DNA of 64,000 nucleotides from CAILUG01 sp903844415 (lineage in GTDB: Bacteria > Pseudomonadota > Gammaproteobacteria > Pseudomonadales > Pseudohongiellaceae). The notes beneath the pieces are model-generated. The model searched no databases, was not told where the DNA came from, and worked only from the letters and a program-made list of their open reading frames with translations. Positions 9,687-18,815 of the stretch are shown one piece after another. Each line of letters opens with the position of its first letter. Within the stretch, counting starts at the first letter, position 1. The position numbers were made by a program, and so were the translations under genes. The DNA lies in contig CANJTS010000004.1 in assembly GCA_947477655.1 (NCBI GenBank), forward strand, positions 62,001 to 126,000, read 5' to 3'.

Positions 9687-10796
9687 TCACGGTTGCAAAT
9701 ATTTTTCCAGCAAACCTGCTGCCAGAATATCGGTGTAATAACTCGCTGGATCACAGGAATCCTGCTCGGAAACATTCAGATCAGCTTCACGCGCTGCACC
9801 GCGCACCCGTACCAGCGGCTGGGTATACAAGGGATCGTAAATAGTCATGGTGCGATCCATTGCTAAATGGTCGGCTTGAAACACCAAACGCTCTACTGTT
9901 CTGGTGCCTTCACCGGACATTGGCAAACCAGAACCATCCAACCAACCGGGCAGCAAATGGGTGGTTTCAATGACCAGTGTTTCACCTTCCCAATGACCTA
10001 CCGAATAACCATTTGACGTTGGCACGGTAGTGGCTGGTGGTGTACGCCCATCCATCCAGATATGACGAACGGCATTGTGTTCAACATAAGTAAAAAGATA
10101 TTGGTCGCCAACATCATAAATATCCATGTTGTAGGGGTTGCCGAACAAACGAGGCAAACCCAAAGCAATGCAGCGCAAGGCAGGGTCATCGTATTTAGTG
10201 TTGGCCTCTCTTAAAGCCAAACCTTGTGGGGTGTAGGGGGTGGGCTTGGGTTCGAGATCATCCACTGTAGTACGAAATTTATAGCCTTGACGCCAAGCTC
10301 CACTAATATCAAAAGGATGCGAGGGATTCACCTGGCTACGCCCATAATTAACAGTAGGATCGGCGTTTACAACATTGCGATCCACACGCGGAGCACCCGC
10401 AGTTGTAGCAGCCGCACCAAATTTTGGACCGTTGGTAACACTAACACCGCCTGCTGTAATCTTAAGAGCGCCATTGCGACCCAGCAAGCCAGTAACACTG
10501 ACTGTGTCGCCCACTTTTATACTGTCGACCAGCCAACCTTGTTCTCTTAGTGATGTAACGCTAGCAGCCTGAATTTCCCAGTTTTCGACTGTGCCTGCCG
10601 GTGTTGTAACATCTACACGGTAACGTGCATGCGGATTACTAAATCGTACTTCAGTGATCACTCCAGTCACAGCGCCCGTTTTATCCGCATCAAACTCTGC
10701 TGCAAACGAGTGATGGGCCAATACCGGCGTTGCTCCTGTCGCCAGACCAAAGACCAGCACGCCTGCTCTTACAGTATTATTCATTAGCTTGTTCAT
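9687..10796 (-). CDS. DUF6152 domain fused to a C-terminal domain of unknown function
   Basis: A 369-residue exported two-domain protein. The start at 10796 is chosen over an upstream in-frame codon at 10913: it has AAGAGGA upstream, gives a clean signal peptide, and avoids overlapping the preceding gene. After the leader (TPVLA) the predicted mature chain begins HHSFAAEFD. The DUF6152 part (about residues 30-140) has the family pattern VTGVITEVRFSNPHARY, VENWEIQA and LKITAGGV. The C-terminal part (about 160-369: FDISGAWRQG, CIALGLPRLFGNPYNMDI, HIWMDGRTPP, GHWEGETLVIETTHL) resembles the separate protein at 56548-57450. That protein lies just upstream of its own DUF6152 gene, so the two domains are probably functional partners. 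The role is unknown. Confidence 0.85.
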   Translation of the reverse strand: MNKLMNNTVRAGVLVFGLATGATPVLAHHSFAAEFDADKTGAVTGVITEVRFSNPHARYRVDVTTPAGTVENWEIQAASVTSLREQGWLVDSIKVGDTVSVTGLLGRNGALKITAGGVSVTNGPKFGAAATTAGAPRVDRNVVNADPTVNYGRSQVNPSHPFDISGAWRQGYKFRTTVDDLEPKPTPYTPQGLALREANTKYDDPALRCIALGLPRLFGNPYNMDIYDVGDQYLFTYVEHNAVRHIWMDGRTPPATTVPTSNGYSVGHWEGETLVIETTHLLPGWLDGSGLPMSGEGTRTVERLVFQADHLAMDRTMTIYDPLYTQPLVRVRGAAREADLNVSEQDSCDPASYYTDILAAGLLEKYLQP

Positions 10797-10836
10797 GTTG
10801 TTTCCTCTTCTTGTTTGGAAATAGAGTCTAGACGTA

Positions 10837-11763
10837 TTAACCGGGTACACCTTGTATAAAGGGCGAAATAGTTTCCAGGGCGCGCCCTGCGATAATAAAC
10901 GGATCGGTAGCACGCACGGTCATATCAAATAATTCCAGCGACAATGCCCGGTTGTAACCGCGCTCTACCAACTTGTTAAGAATTTTTTGCAGAGGAGCAA
11001 TACCCTCGCCCGGAAATGCACGATCTTTTTGTTCGGCAACTTCTACGGGTGGTTGACGTGGTGTATCTGCAAAATGCACGTGATGAATTTCGCCCACATT
11101 GATTAGATCGAGATCTTCGAATTTGCTCGGGCCAGCCCAAAAATGATAAAGATCGATCATGAATTTTATATTCGGATGATTAACAGTGCGCACCACATCC
11201 AGTGAGGTTCTTACATTGTTAATTAGCCGCGAATTACGCGTAAACTCCACCATCAATGCCACATTATGAGGTTTGGCAATTTCGGCTGCTTCATGGAGAT
11301 TAGAGTACACCTGCTCATAATCTGCAAGTGTGTGCGCTTGGCTTGCCGCAGATGGAATTACCAGACGATCTGCACCGAGGGATGCTGCCATCTCAACTTT
11401 CCATTTCAAATCTTCGATTGCCGCAACACGTTGATCCCCGGATTCTTCCAAGAATAACTGGTTGGTAGAGGAATAAGCTTTCAACCCTAAGTCGTCCATC
11501 AATTTGCGTGCCGAGCCAGCACCATTGGCCATTTCATGTTCACGCGCCTTGATCAGATCCGGCTCTGCCGCTTTAACCCCAGCACGCGACCAGCCTTCCA
11601 TACAAGTCCGAAAATCAAAGCCACTGGAGGTAACGCCATGCATACAAACGATCAAGCCGGAGGTATCCGCTGCCTGCACCTGTCGTACGCTGCCTGCGCT
11701 TGCAGCTAGTGCGGTGACTCCTGCTGATATCGCCATAAAATCTCTTCTGTTGATCTCTGCCAT
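10837..11763 (-). CDS. Exported sugar phosphate isomerase/epimerase-like TIM-barrel protein
   Basis: A 308-residue xylose-isomerase-like (AP-endonuclease 2 superfamily) TIM barrel. Its leader NRRDFMAISAGVTALAAS has a Tat-like twin arginine, so the protein is probably exported. Barrel motifs include KFMIDLYHFWAG (metal-ligand Asp/His strand), EIHHVHFADTPR and a terminal ALSLELFD strand, with Glu, Asp and His at positions expected for a divalent-metal site. The reaction cannot be assigned; relatives act on keto-sugars, inositols or hydroxypyruvate. GGGGAAG precedes the ATG. It is 40 bp upstream of the DUF6152 fusion on the same strand, probably one operon. Confidence 0.83.
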   Translation of the reverse strand: MAEINRRDFMAISAGVTALAASAGSVRQVQAADTSGLIVCMHGVTSSGFDFRTCMEGWSRAGVKAAEPDLIKAREHEMANGAGSARKLMDDLGLKAYSSTNQLFLEESGDQRVAAIEDLKWKVEMAASLGADRLVIPSAASQAHTLADYEQVYSNLHEAAEIAKPHNVALMVEFTRNSRLINNVRTSLDVVRTVNHPNIKFMIDLYHFWAGPSKFEDLDLINVGEIHHVHFADTPRQPPVEVAEQKDRAFPGEGIAPLQKILNKLVERGYNRALSLELFDMTVRATDPFIIAGRALETISPFIQGVPG

Positions 11764-12010
11764 GGTGCTTCCCCTATTATTTTTTTATTATACAAATACT
11801 GCTTAACATGAAATGTGGACGTTTCGAGACATTCTAGCCTGCTCTGTTACCGGCAAGCTATCCGTAACCTTAGATGTTCCCGAATCTCAGCGATTGTGAT
11901 CCAAATTTTGGAATGGAGCGTGAGCCTGTTTGAAAGTACCGCAACTTTACACTACGCTCCACTGTGCCAACCCGTTCTCCAATAACCAATAACCAACGAG
12001 GGAGCCCACC

Positions 12011-12598
12011 ATGATCTCGCAACAGCTTGCCCATAAACAGATTATGCATATCACACGTTCCATCACCGCTAGCGCGGCCTTTCTGCTACTAGGGTTGACC
12101 ACGCCCGTGCAAGCACAGCAGGTCACCATGGAGACCTTGCTCGACCGCATTCAAATCGAAGATTTTCTCACACTCTACTATTACGAACTGTCGGAAGGTG
12201 AGAGTCGTGCCTTGTCTGAGTACTTTACCGAGGATGCGCTGCTCGATGTCGACGGCTTGATAGCCACCGGCCATGCCGAAATAGCGAAACTGTACGAGCG
12301 ACCCGCTCCTGATCCGAACGCCCCACCGGCTCCGCCACGTGGCCGCAGCCACATGCTGCTGACCAATCCAGTTATCGAAATAAATGGCGACACCGCCATT
12401 GCCCATGTGATCTGGACTGGCGTTATGAACCAAGGAGTTGGCAAAGCGCCCAGCCTTTATGAACAAGGCCGCGAAGACACCGAACTCGTCAAAATCGATG
12501 GTAAGTGGCTCATCAAACGTCGTTATATAAGCTCCGACAGCGGCTTACCGGACAAGTATGACGCAACCTACAAACCACGCGAAAACCCGCTGAAATAA
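12011..12598 (+). CDS. Secreted SnoaL/NTF2-like family protein
   Basis: A 195-residue protein with a signal peptide (leader ends near PVQAQQ) followed by an NTF2/SnoaL-like alpha+beta barrel. Visible elements are DRIQIEDFLTLYYYELSEG, the strand DALLDVDGLIATGHAEI, and C-terminal VKIDGKWLIKRRYISSD. Such domains are used as small-molecule isomerases, hydratases or dehydratases, or only as binding folds, so a precise role cannot be given. The ATG is preceded by GAGGGAG. It lies 22 bp upstream of the GFA-like gene. A short degenerate copy of its last exposed motif lies at 15703-15735. Confidence 0.82.
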   Translation: MISQQLAHKQIMHITRSITASAAFLLLGLTTPVQAQQVTMETLLDRIQIEDFLTLYYYELSEGESRALSEYFTEDALLDVDGLIATGHAEIAKLYERPAPDPNAPPAPPRGRSHMLLTNPVIEINGDTAIAHVIWTGVMNQGVGKAPSLYEQGREDTELVKIDGKWLIKRRYISSDSGLPDKYDATYKPRENPLK

Positions 12599-12620
12599 CC
12601 GTTGTAACAGTAAAATTTCT

Positions 12621-13265
12621 ATGACGACAGTTACATGTATCTGTGGCAAGACGTCGCTCAAGTTTGCAGCCGAGCCAGGCGTAGTTGCTGAGTGTGGCTG
12701 CTGCGATTGCCGCCAGAAAGTAAGGTGGGCTGCCGCGCAGGCCGGGCGTGACTGGAAGCCTACCCTACTGACCCTCAACTACGTCGTCGATGATGTGGTC
12801 GGCGTGACTGGCGCAGAGAACTTACGTATGGTCCAACTTCGCAACGACGGCGCAGAATTTATAACGGCAGTATGCTGTTACTCGGTCTTGGCGGTGCCTG
12901 CTGGGTACTATAACGGGCAATTTGTCGCCGTATTCGCGCAGGGCTGTAAGCTCGAGTGCAAGGCTCCAACGCCGACTATTCGGTACTCCGCGAGTGACTT
13001 TCCGGGGCCCTTGCCACCTTACGAAGGAGAGAATATCGCGGTAGCGCTGCACCCGAGCAAATACAGAGGTGCTAACCCTGCAGGCACTACGGCGGAGCAG
13101 ACAGGGGTCAATGCCTGGGTAAAACACCTGCGAGCCTCTGCGGTCAGGGAGGGACACGGACCAGGCAAATTTGGCGAGACCTCGCGCGCCCTCATGACAC
13201 GTCTGCACGGCAGTTCCGCCGCCAAGGTGCTTGGGCTGACACCACTAAAGCCCGGCATAGAATAA
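12621..13265 (+). CDS. GFA/DUF6151-like zinc-binding protein
   Basis: A 214-residue cytoplasmic protein with the cysteine pattern of the glutathione-dependent formaldehyde-activating (GFA) fold. C6 and C8 form a CxC, C25/C27/C28/C30 form a dense cluster, and a later CCYS replaces the usual CCxT/N. The centre and C-terminus fit DUF6151-type relatives better than true GFA, so formaldehyde detoxification should not be assumed. There is no signal peptide and no strong ribosome site. It sits 22 bp after the SnoaL-like gene and is probably co-transcribed with it. Confidence 0.72.
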   Translation: MTTVTCICGKTSLKFAAEPGVVAECGCCDCRQKVRWAAAQAGRDWKPTLLTLNYVVDDVVGVTGAENLRMVQLRNDGAEFITAVCCYSVLAVPAGYYNGQFVAVFAQGCKLECKAPTPTIRYSASDFPGPLPPYEGENIAVALHPSKYRGANPAGTTAEQTGVNAWVKHLRASAVREGHGPGKFGETSRALMTRLHGSSAAKVLGLTPLKPGIE

Positions 13266-13407
13266 AAAGTGAACCGTCAAGTTAAACCTAAATGTCCCTA
13301 TTAAGCTTTATACCTTTGCCTCCACGGTGGTATCGTCTGTATGGCACCTGTACTATCGAACCTTCAATAATAAAAACGCGCCAAACTTCCCTAGGGGGGA
13401 TCCAAAC

Positions 13408-15624
13408 ATGCGTAGTCCGATGAAAGCAGTTTTATCTGCCATGACACTCGTCATGGTCGCGGGTCTTGCCGGATGTAGTGACAATGCCAATGAGCCAGCA
13501 GTTACAACTGATAACGCATCCACTGCAGGTGCTGCCAGTGCGAATGCAACTACCACCGATAATTCAAATCAGTGGATGTCCTACGGTCGTGACTCCACCG
13601 AACAGCGTTACAGCCCGCTTAACCAAATCACCGCCGACAATATCAATGAGCTAAGCCTTGCTTGGTATGGTGATCTTACCGAACGCGGTGGCAGCTATGA
13701 GACGACACCAGTCGTAGTTGACGGCCGTGTTTATGTCACCTCCCCCTGGAGCAAGGTCTATGCTTTCGACGCCAAAACTGGCGTGCAACTTTGGAAATAT
13801 GATCCCAAAGTACCGGGTGCATGGGCCGTGAACCTCTGCTGCGGCATCGTTAATCGCGGTGTTGCAGTGTGGAATGGTATGGTAATTTTTGGCACGCTTG
13901 ATGGGCGTTTAGTCGCCGTCAACGCGAATAATGGCGAAAAGGTCTGGGAAGTACAGGCCACAGATCGCTCTAAAACTCTGTCCATCACCGGCGCACCGCG
14001 TATAGCCGATGGCATCATCTATATTGGCGAGGCAGGCTCCGAATTTCATCAGCGCGGTTATCTGGCTGCCTATGACGTCACCAACGGCAAAGAACTGTGG
14101 CGCTGGTGGGCCGTACCGGGTAACCCTGCGCTGGGTTTCGAACAACCAGAACTCGAAATGGCAGCCGCAACTTGGAATGGCGAGTGGTGGCTTACCGGCG
14201 GCGGTGGTACACCTTGGGATGCTATTACCTATGATCCCGTCACTGATCTAGTCTACATCGGCACCGGCAACGGCGCTCCCTGGCCGGCCGAAGTGCGCTC
14301 ACCAGGCGGTGGCGACAACCTGTTCACAGCTTCGATAGTTGCGCTCGAAGCAAAGACTGGCAAATATGTTTGGCACTATCAGGCAACCCCTGAAGACAGT
14401 TTCGATTTCGACAATACCCAGCAGATCGTTACAGCCGATCTCGTCATCAACGGCGAGCAGAAACACGTGCTGATGCAGGCCCCTAAAAACGGTGTGTTTT
14501 ACGTAATTGAGGCGGCCACCGGCAAGGTGATTTCAGCCGACCTGTACGTGCCAACCGCGAATTGGATGACTGGCTTCGACGAAAATTTCCGACCTATTCT
14601 CAATCCAGATGCCAACTACGGCGCATTCGGCGACCGTGGCTTCCATGTCGTGCCCTCTGCAGGCGGCGCGCACAGCTGGCACCCGATGGCCTTCAACCCG
14701 AACACAGGGCTGATGTATATCCCGACAAACTACGGCAGCTTCCCACTGGTAGCCGAAGCTGGCGCGAAGATGGGTAATCAGCTGCTCTCCATCAATACCG
14801 GCAAACGCCCGCAAGATCCGGCACCGGTGCTTGAAGGTGCGGGTTCTTACCTGCTGGCTTGGGATCCGGTGAAGAAAATATCGGTCTGGGAACAACGCCA
14901 GGGCGGTTCGCGTTCGGGTGTACTAACGACAGCTGGCAATCTTGTGTTTCAAGGCACAGCGGAACAGACCTTCTCGGCCTTCCGTGCTGATACAGGCGAC
15001 AAGTTGTGGACTACGCCAACACAGGCCGGGGTGGTCGGCGGCGCAGCAAGTTATGAAATCGATGGTGAGCAGTACATCGCGGTAGTAGCTGGACAGGGCG
15101 GTGGCCGTGGCGGTTACTGGGCACCAAACTACGCGCGTCTGCTCGTATTCAAACAAGGTGGCACTGCCACCTTGCCCGAAATGGTGAGTTTTACACCGCC
15201 AGTTCTTAATCCACCGGCAGACTTCGGCGATGCCGCACTACTGGCGCAAGGCGAGATGCACTACAACGAAAACTGTGCCAGCTGTCACGGCAACAGCGGT
15301 AGGGTCAGCAGCTTGTTCCCTGATCTGCGTTATGCGGCCGCACTGAACAGTCCAGATTTGTTCAAGGGCATCGTGATTGACGGGGTGTTGCAGAACAATG
15401 GCATGGTTTCGTTCAAGGACGCCCTAACACCGGAAGATGCTGAAGCAGTGCGTGCCTATATCGTTAGCTTGTCGAACCAGGCGAAGAATGCACCACCACC
15501 CCCAGCAGGTGGCCCCGGCGCCGCAGCTCCTGCTGCTGCCCCGGCACCTGTTGCACCCGCTGCGCCTGTTGTACCTGTTGCAGCTGCAACAACAGCTACA
15601 CCGCCGGAACTACACAAAGATTAA
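13408..15624 (+). CDS. PQQ-dependent dehydrogenase with C-terminal cytochrome c, lipoprotein
   Basis: A 738-residue quinohemoprotein of the alcohol dehydrogenase type: an eight-bladed PQQ propeller plus a cytochrome c domain. The start at 13408 has a GGGGGGA ribosome site and yields a lipoprotein leader (VAGLAGC, Cys23). Other features are WMSYGRDSTEQRYSPLNQI at the start of the propeller, the vicinal disulfide pair C144-C145, GTGNGAPWP, and the heme motif CASCH at 623-627. It would oxidise an alcohol or similar substrate in the periplasm and pass electrons to its own heme. The last 45 residues are a Pro/Ala-rich tail, unusual for the family and perhaps a flexible spacer. A perfect hairpin follows the gene. 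Confidence 0.92.
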   Translation: MRSPMKAVLSAMTLVMVAGLAGCSDNANEPAVTTDNASTAGAASANATTTDNSNQWMSYGRDSTEQRYSPLNQITADNINELSLAWYGDLTERGGSYETTPVVVDGRVYVTSPWSKVYAFDAKTGVQLWKYDPKVPGAWAVNLCCGIVNRGVAVWNGMVIFGTLDGRLVAVNANNGEKVWEVQATDRSKTLSITGAPRIADGIIYIGEAGSEFHQRGYLAAYDVTNGKELWRWWAVPGNPALGFEQPELEMAAATWNGEWWLTGGGGTPWDAITYDPVTDLVYIGTGNGAPWPAEVRSPGGGDNLFTASIVALEAKTGKYVWHYQATPEDSFDFDNTQQIVTADLVINGEQKHVLMQAPKNGVFYVIEAATGKVISADLYVPTANWMTGFDENFRPILNPDANYGAFGDRGFHVVPSAGGAHSWHPMAFNPNTGLMYIPTNYGSFPLVAEAGAKMGNQLLSINTGKRPQDPAPVLEGAGSYLLAWDPVKKISVWEQRQGGSRSGVLTTAGNLVFQGTAEQTFSAFRADTGDKLWTTPTQAGVVGGAASYEIDGEQYIAVVAGQGGGRGGYWAPNYARLLVFKQGGTATLPEMVSFTPPVLNPPADFGDAALLAQGEMHYNENCASCHGNSGRVSSLFPDLRYAAALNSPDLFKGIVIDGVLQNNGMVSFKDALTPEDAEAVRAYIVSLSNQAKNAPPPPAGGPGAAAPAAAPAPVAPAAPVVPVAAATTATPPELHKD

Positions 15625-15656
15625 ATTTTAAAAATGAAGAAAAAAATCAAAGGGAT

Positions 15657-15682
15657 CAGCGTATCTGTTTGCAGATACGCTG
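15657..15682 (+). terminator. Hairpin downstream of the PQQ dehydrogenase
   Basis: An 11-bp perfect inverted repeat (CAGCGTATCTG and CAGATACGCTG) with a TTTG loop lies 33 bp after the stop. There is no following T-run, so it may act with Rho or protect the 3' end rather than be a classical intrinsic terminator. Confidence 0.6.
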
Positions 15683-15702
15683 TTCCTAGAGATCGAGTCC
15701 GT

Positions 15703-15735
15703 CAAGACACCGAGCTGGTCAAAATCGACGACAGA
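15703..15735 (+). pseudogene. Fossil fragment of a SnoaL-like gene end
   Basis: About 33 bp read RQDTELVKIDD before a stop codon, nearly the same as REDTELVKIDG near the end of the SnoaL-like protein at 12011-12598. The DNA is also alike (gacaccgag.tggtcaaaatcga against gacaccgaa.tcgtcaaaatcga). Nothing upstream keeps the frame. It is best read as the remnant of a duplicated or recombined gene. Confidence 0.5.
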
Positions 15736-15803
15736 TGAAGGTAGGCGGCTAAAAACTCAATGATTATAGGCATATGGCGGCCTAGACTGGCATAATAGCC
15801 AGC

Positions 15804-18128
15804 ATGCCGAACCGTAATCCCCATGCCACTCACCCCCCAAAAACTAAATCACGCTGGTGGCCAATTTTAGGGCCGCTACTGCTGTGGAGCACCATATTGG
15901 GAAGTGTCTGGTGCGTGTGGATTGATTTCAAAATTCGTGCTGATTTTAAAGCGTTGCAATGGGCACTGCCTGCCAGAATTTATGCCCGCCCGGTTGAATT
16001 GTATGCCGGGGCACATTTGGGCGACGAGGATTTAACCAATATTCTGCAGCGGCTTGGTTACCGGCAGACTACATCGGTAGCGGGGCCCGGTGAATATCAG
16101 GTGACGCAATCACGTGTACGTCTACGGACACGCGGTTTTGAATTCTGGGACGGTCAGGAAACCAGTGTCTATACCGAGGTGGATTTTAGTGGTCGCCATA
16201 TCAGTGCCTTGCGGGGCGAACAAAATGTAGACGATCTAGCCTTAGTACGCTTGGAACCCGTAGAAATCGCGCAGGTCAATCCAACCACTGGTGAGGATCG
16301 TTTACCCGTAACACTTGACGATGTGCCTGCGGCATTAGTACAGGCGGTAATTTCTGTTGAAGACCAACGCTTCTACAGTCACTACGGCCTTGACCCAATC
16401 GGCATTTTGCGCGCCTTATGGTCCAACGTACGTGCCGGTGGCGTTGTGCAAGGCGGCAGCACACTCACTCAGCAACTGGTCAAAAATCTTTATCTCACCC
16501 AAGATCGTACCTTGTTGCGAAAACTGGAAGAGGCGGTAATGGCGGTGGCGCTGGAGATACATTTTAGCAAAGACGAAATTCTGACTGGCTATCTCAATGA
16601 AGTGTTTCTGGGTCAAGACGGAAATCGCGCCATCCACGGTTTTGCGCTGGCTGCAGAACATTATTTCGGGCGACCACTCAAAGAATTGAAACTTGATGAG
16701 TTGGCCGTACTGGCAGCGTTGCCACGTGGGGCATCTTATTACAATCCTTTGCGTTATCCAGAACGTGCAATTGAACGGCGTAATGTGGTGCTGGCACGAA
16801 TGCTTGCACAAGAATATATCAGCGATCAGCAATACGAACAGGCTCACAAGGCAAAACTAGAGGTTAGTGCTCGACCACTCAAGCGCGAGCGCGGCAGTGG
16901 TTACCCTGCTTTTATGGAGATGGTATACGCCGACCTGGCACGGGACTACGATTCCAAGGCATTACGCACAGAAGGTTTGCGCATATTTACCACTCTGGAT
17001 GTTGGCATGCAAAGCGCAATGGAAGCAGTACTCAACAAAAGTGTTGCTGCCGTTGCGAGAATTCCGGACGCTGATAAACACCTAGAAGCTGCTGTAGTAA
17101 TTACCGATGCAAGCACAGGTGAAGTACGTGCCCTGGCTGGCAGCCGTCAAGCTGGTTACACCGGCTTCAACCGTGCTCTTCATGCAAGCCGCCCGATCGG
17201 ATCTTTGGTAAAACCAGCTGTGTACCTGACAGCTCTAGAATCGCCCAATTTTCATCTAGCCACGATACTGGCTGACAAACCCGTCACACTAACTTTGGAA
17301 GATGGTCAACTTTGGAAACCCGATAACTACGACAACCAAACTTTTGGTGATGTCTATTTACATGACGCACTGGAACGTTCTCTGAATCTTGCAACTGTTG
17401 ATCTTGGCATGAAAGTTGGCTTGGTGGAGGTAGCCAATATGCTGACTCGTTTGGGCCTAAAGCGATCTGTGTTGCCGTATCCTTCTATGTTGCTTGGAGC
17501 GGTCAACATGGCACCGATCGAAGTAGCGCAGATGTATCAGACTCTCGCAAGCAATGGCTTTCGTTCACCACTGCGCTCGGTGGAAGCTGTGACCACAGCA
17601 CTCGGTGAACCGCTGGCAAGGTATGGCATCGAAACCGAACAAGTGGTCGAACCCGATGCGGTATTTCTGCTGGAATATGCCATGCAAGGTGTCTTTACGC
17701 GCGGCACTGCCCGCACCGCAGCCAATCGGCTTGCCTACAACATGCCACTGGCAGGTAAAACAGGCACCACTAATGACTCGCGTGACTCTTGGTTTGCCGG
17801 TTATGGTGACGATCTGGTAGGAATAGTTTGGCTCGGCCATGACGATAATAGTGAAACTGGGCTCACCGGTGCCACTGGGGCACTCAGGGTATGGACAGAC
17901 ATCATGACACTGGCAGACATTCAGCCGCGGCAGACTCTTCCACCGCAAAATATCGTGTTCGATTCAGTACCCTTGATACCAGTCCGGGACACCGCAGATC
18001 GCAACTGCAATGCCACTCAATCCTTGCCATTTCGCGCCAAGACCATGCCGGATGTTGAATACAGCTGTGAAGTAACGGATTCCTTTTTTGAACGCATTAT
18101 TGACCGATTTAGGAACGACGTCCCATGA
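15804..18128 (+). CDS. mrcB: Penicillin-binding protein 1B, bifunctional peptidoglycan synthase
   Basis: Class A PBP of 774 residues that polymerises and cross-links peptidoglycan at the inner membrane. It has a short cytoplasmic tail and one N-terminal membrane helix (about 19-42). A UB2H-like domain follows (ALPARIYARPVELYAGAHL), which marks the PBP1b rather than the PBP1a class. Next is the GT51 glycosyltransferase with catalytic E186 in VEDQRFYSHYG, then QGGSTLTQQLVKNLYL. The transpeptidase has SLVK (nucleophile S467), SLN (526-528) and KTGTT (from K652). It overlaps the next gene by ATGA; that gene encodes a TPR lipoprotein likely to be its outer-membrane activator. Confidence 0.96.
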   Translation: MPNRNPHATHPPKTKSRWWPILGPLLLWSTILGSVWCVWIDFKIRADFKALQWALPARIYARPVELYAGAHLGDEDLTNILQRLGYRQTTSVAGPGEYQVTQSRVRLRTRGFEFWDGQETSVYTEVDFSGRHISALRGEQNVDDLALVRLEPVEIAQVNPTTGEDRLPVTLDDVPAALVQAVISVEDQRFYSHYGLDPIGILRALWSNVRAGGVVQGGSTLTQQLVKNLYLTQDRTLLRKLEEAVMAVALEIHFSKDEILTGYLNEVFLGQDGNRAIHGFALAAEHYFGRPLKELKLDELAVLAALPRGASYYNPLRYPERAIERRNVVLARMLAQEYISDQQYEQAHKAKLEVSARPLKRERGSGYPAFMEMVYADLARDYDSKALRTEGLRIFTTLDVGMQSAMEAVLNKSVAAVARIPDADKHLEAAVVITDASTGEVRALAGSRQAGYTGFNRALHASRPIGSLVKPAVYLTALESPNFHLATILADKPVTLTLEDGQLWKPDNYDNQTFGDVYLHDALERSLNLATVDLGMKVGLVEVANMLTRLGLKRSVLPYPSMLLGAVNMAPIEVAQMYQTLASNGFRSPLRSVEAVTTALGEPLARYGIETEQVVEPDAVFLLEYAMQGVFTRGTARTAANRLAYNMPLAGKTGTTNDSRDSWFAGYGDDLVGIVWLGHDDNSETGLTGATGALRVWTDIMTLADIQPRQTLPPQNIVFDSVPLIPVRDTADRNCNATQSLPFRAKTMPDVEYSCEVTDSFFERIIDRFRNDVP

Positions 18129-18640
18129 TGCATCGAATGCTGCTAGTCGTGCTGCTGACAACGATACTCGGCATTATCAGCGGATGTACCAGTTTCGAAA
18201 CCACGGACAATACTCCTACGCCCGCTGCAGTAGTGGTTATGCCAACCACACCAGATCCATCAGTACCGCAAACCATTGTGTCACCACCTGCGGCCTTACC
18301 GAGTGTTGTGACTTTGCCACCTGCGCCAGCGCTTGTACCGCCTGCTTCAACTCCAAACAATCCAGCGACCCCCACTGCCACTCTACTAGTAGCAGTTGAT
18401 GCTGCCATCGCTGCCGGCGAATTGGAACGTGCTGCTGCCTTATGCGAAAGAGCACTACGAATCAGCCCACGTGATGCTTATCTATGGTATCGGCTAGCCA
18501 GTATTCATATGCAGCAACAACGTTATGCGGATGCTGAGGGTGTAGCACGCCGCGCGCTTAGTTTCGCAGGATCAGATGCGCAGTTAAGTCAATCTATAAA
18601 CAATCTGCTGCAACAGGCACAGGCAGCATTAACAAGGTAA
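18125..18640 (+). CDS. lpoP: TPR outer-membrane lipoprotein, probable PBP1b activator (LpoP-like)
   Basis: A 171-residue lipoprotein with lipobox IISGC (Cys21). A Pro/Thr/Val-rich linker (about 28-90) long enough to reach across the periplasm precedes a C-terminal TPR pair (AAIAAGELERAAALCERALRIS and YRLASIHMQQQRYADAEGVA). In Pseudomonas aeruginosa the TPR lipoprotein LpoP, encoded with ponB, activates PBP1b. The same gene order, the 4-bp ATGA overlap with mrcB, and the lipoprotein-linker-TPR layout support the same role here. The symbol rests on context and architecture, not on an alignment. Confidence 0.8.
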   Translation: MMHRMLLVVLLTTILGIISGCTSFETTDNTPTPAAVVVMPTTPDPSVPQTIVSPPAALPSVVTLPPAPALVPPASTPNNPATPTATLLVAVDAAIAAGELERAAALCERALRISPRDAYLWYRLASIHMQQQRYADAEGVARRALSFAGSDAQLSQSINNLLQQAQAALTR

Positions 18641-18815
18641 TTAGCCAGATTAGGTTTCTATATAAAAATAGTTCCTGCAGAATTCTGTTTAAGCCCGATC
18701 AAAAACAACCGCGAAAACTTATCAAAAATTTTTTGCGGGCATTCACGGTGGCCGCCCCATTTGTAGGATGTGTGACACTCAAATGAAGAAATTGTTTTTT
18801 CTAACGGAGCAATAG

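Noticed and set aside
15475..15600. Repeat-like GCTG/CCTG-rich stretch at the end of the PQQ dehydrogenase gene
   Set aside because: It encodes the Pro/Ala tail with mixed codons, so it is a coding low-complexity region and not a DNA repeat element.
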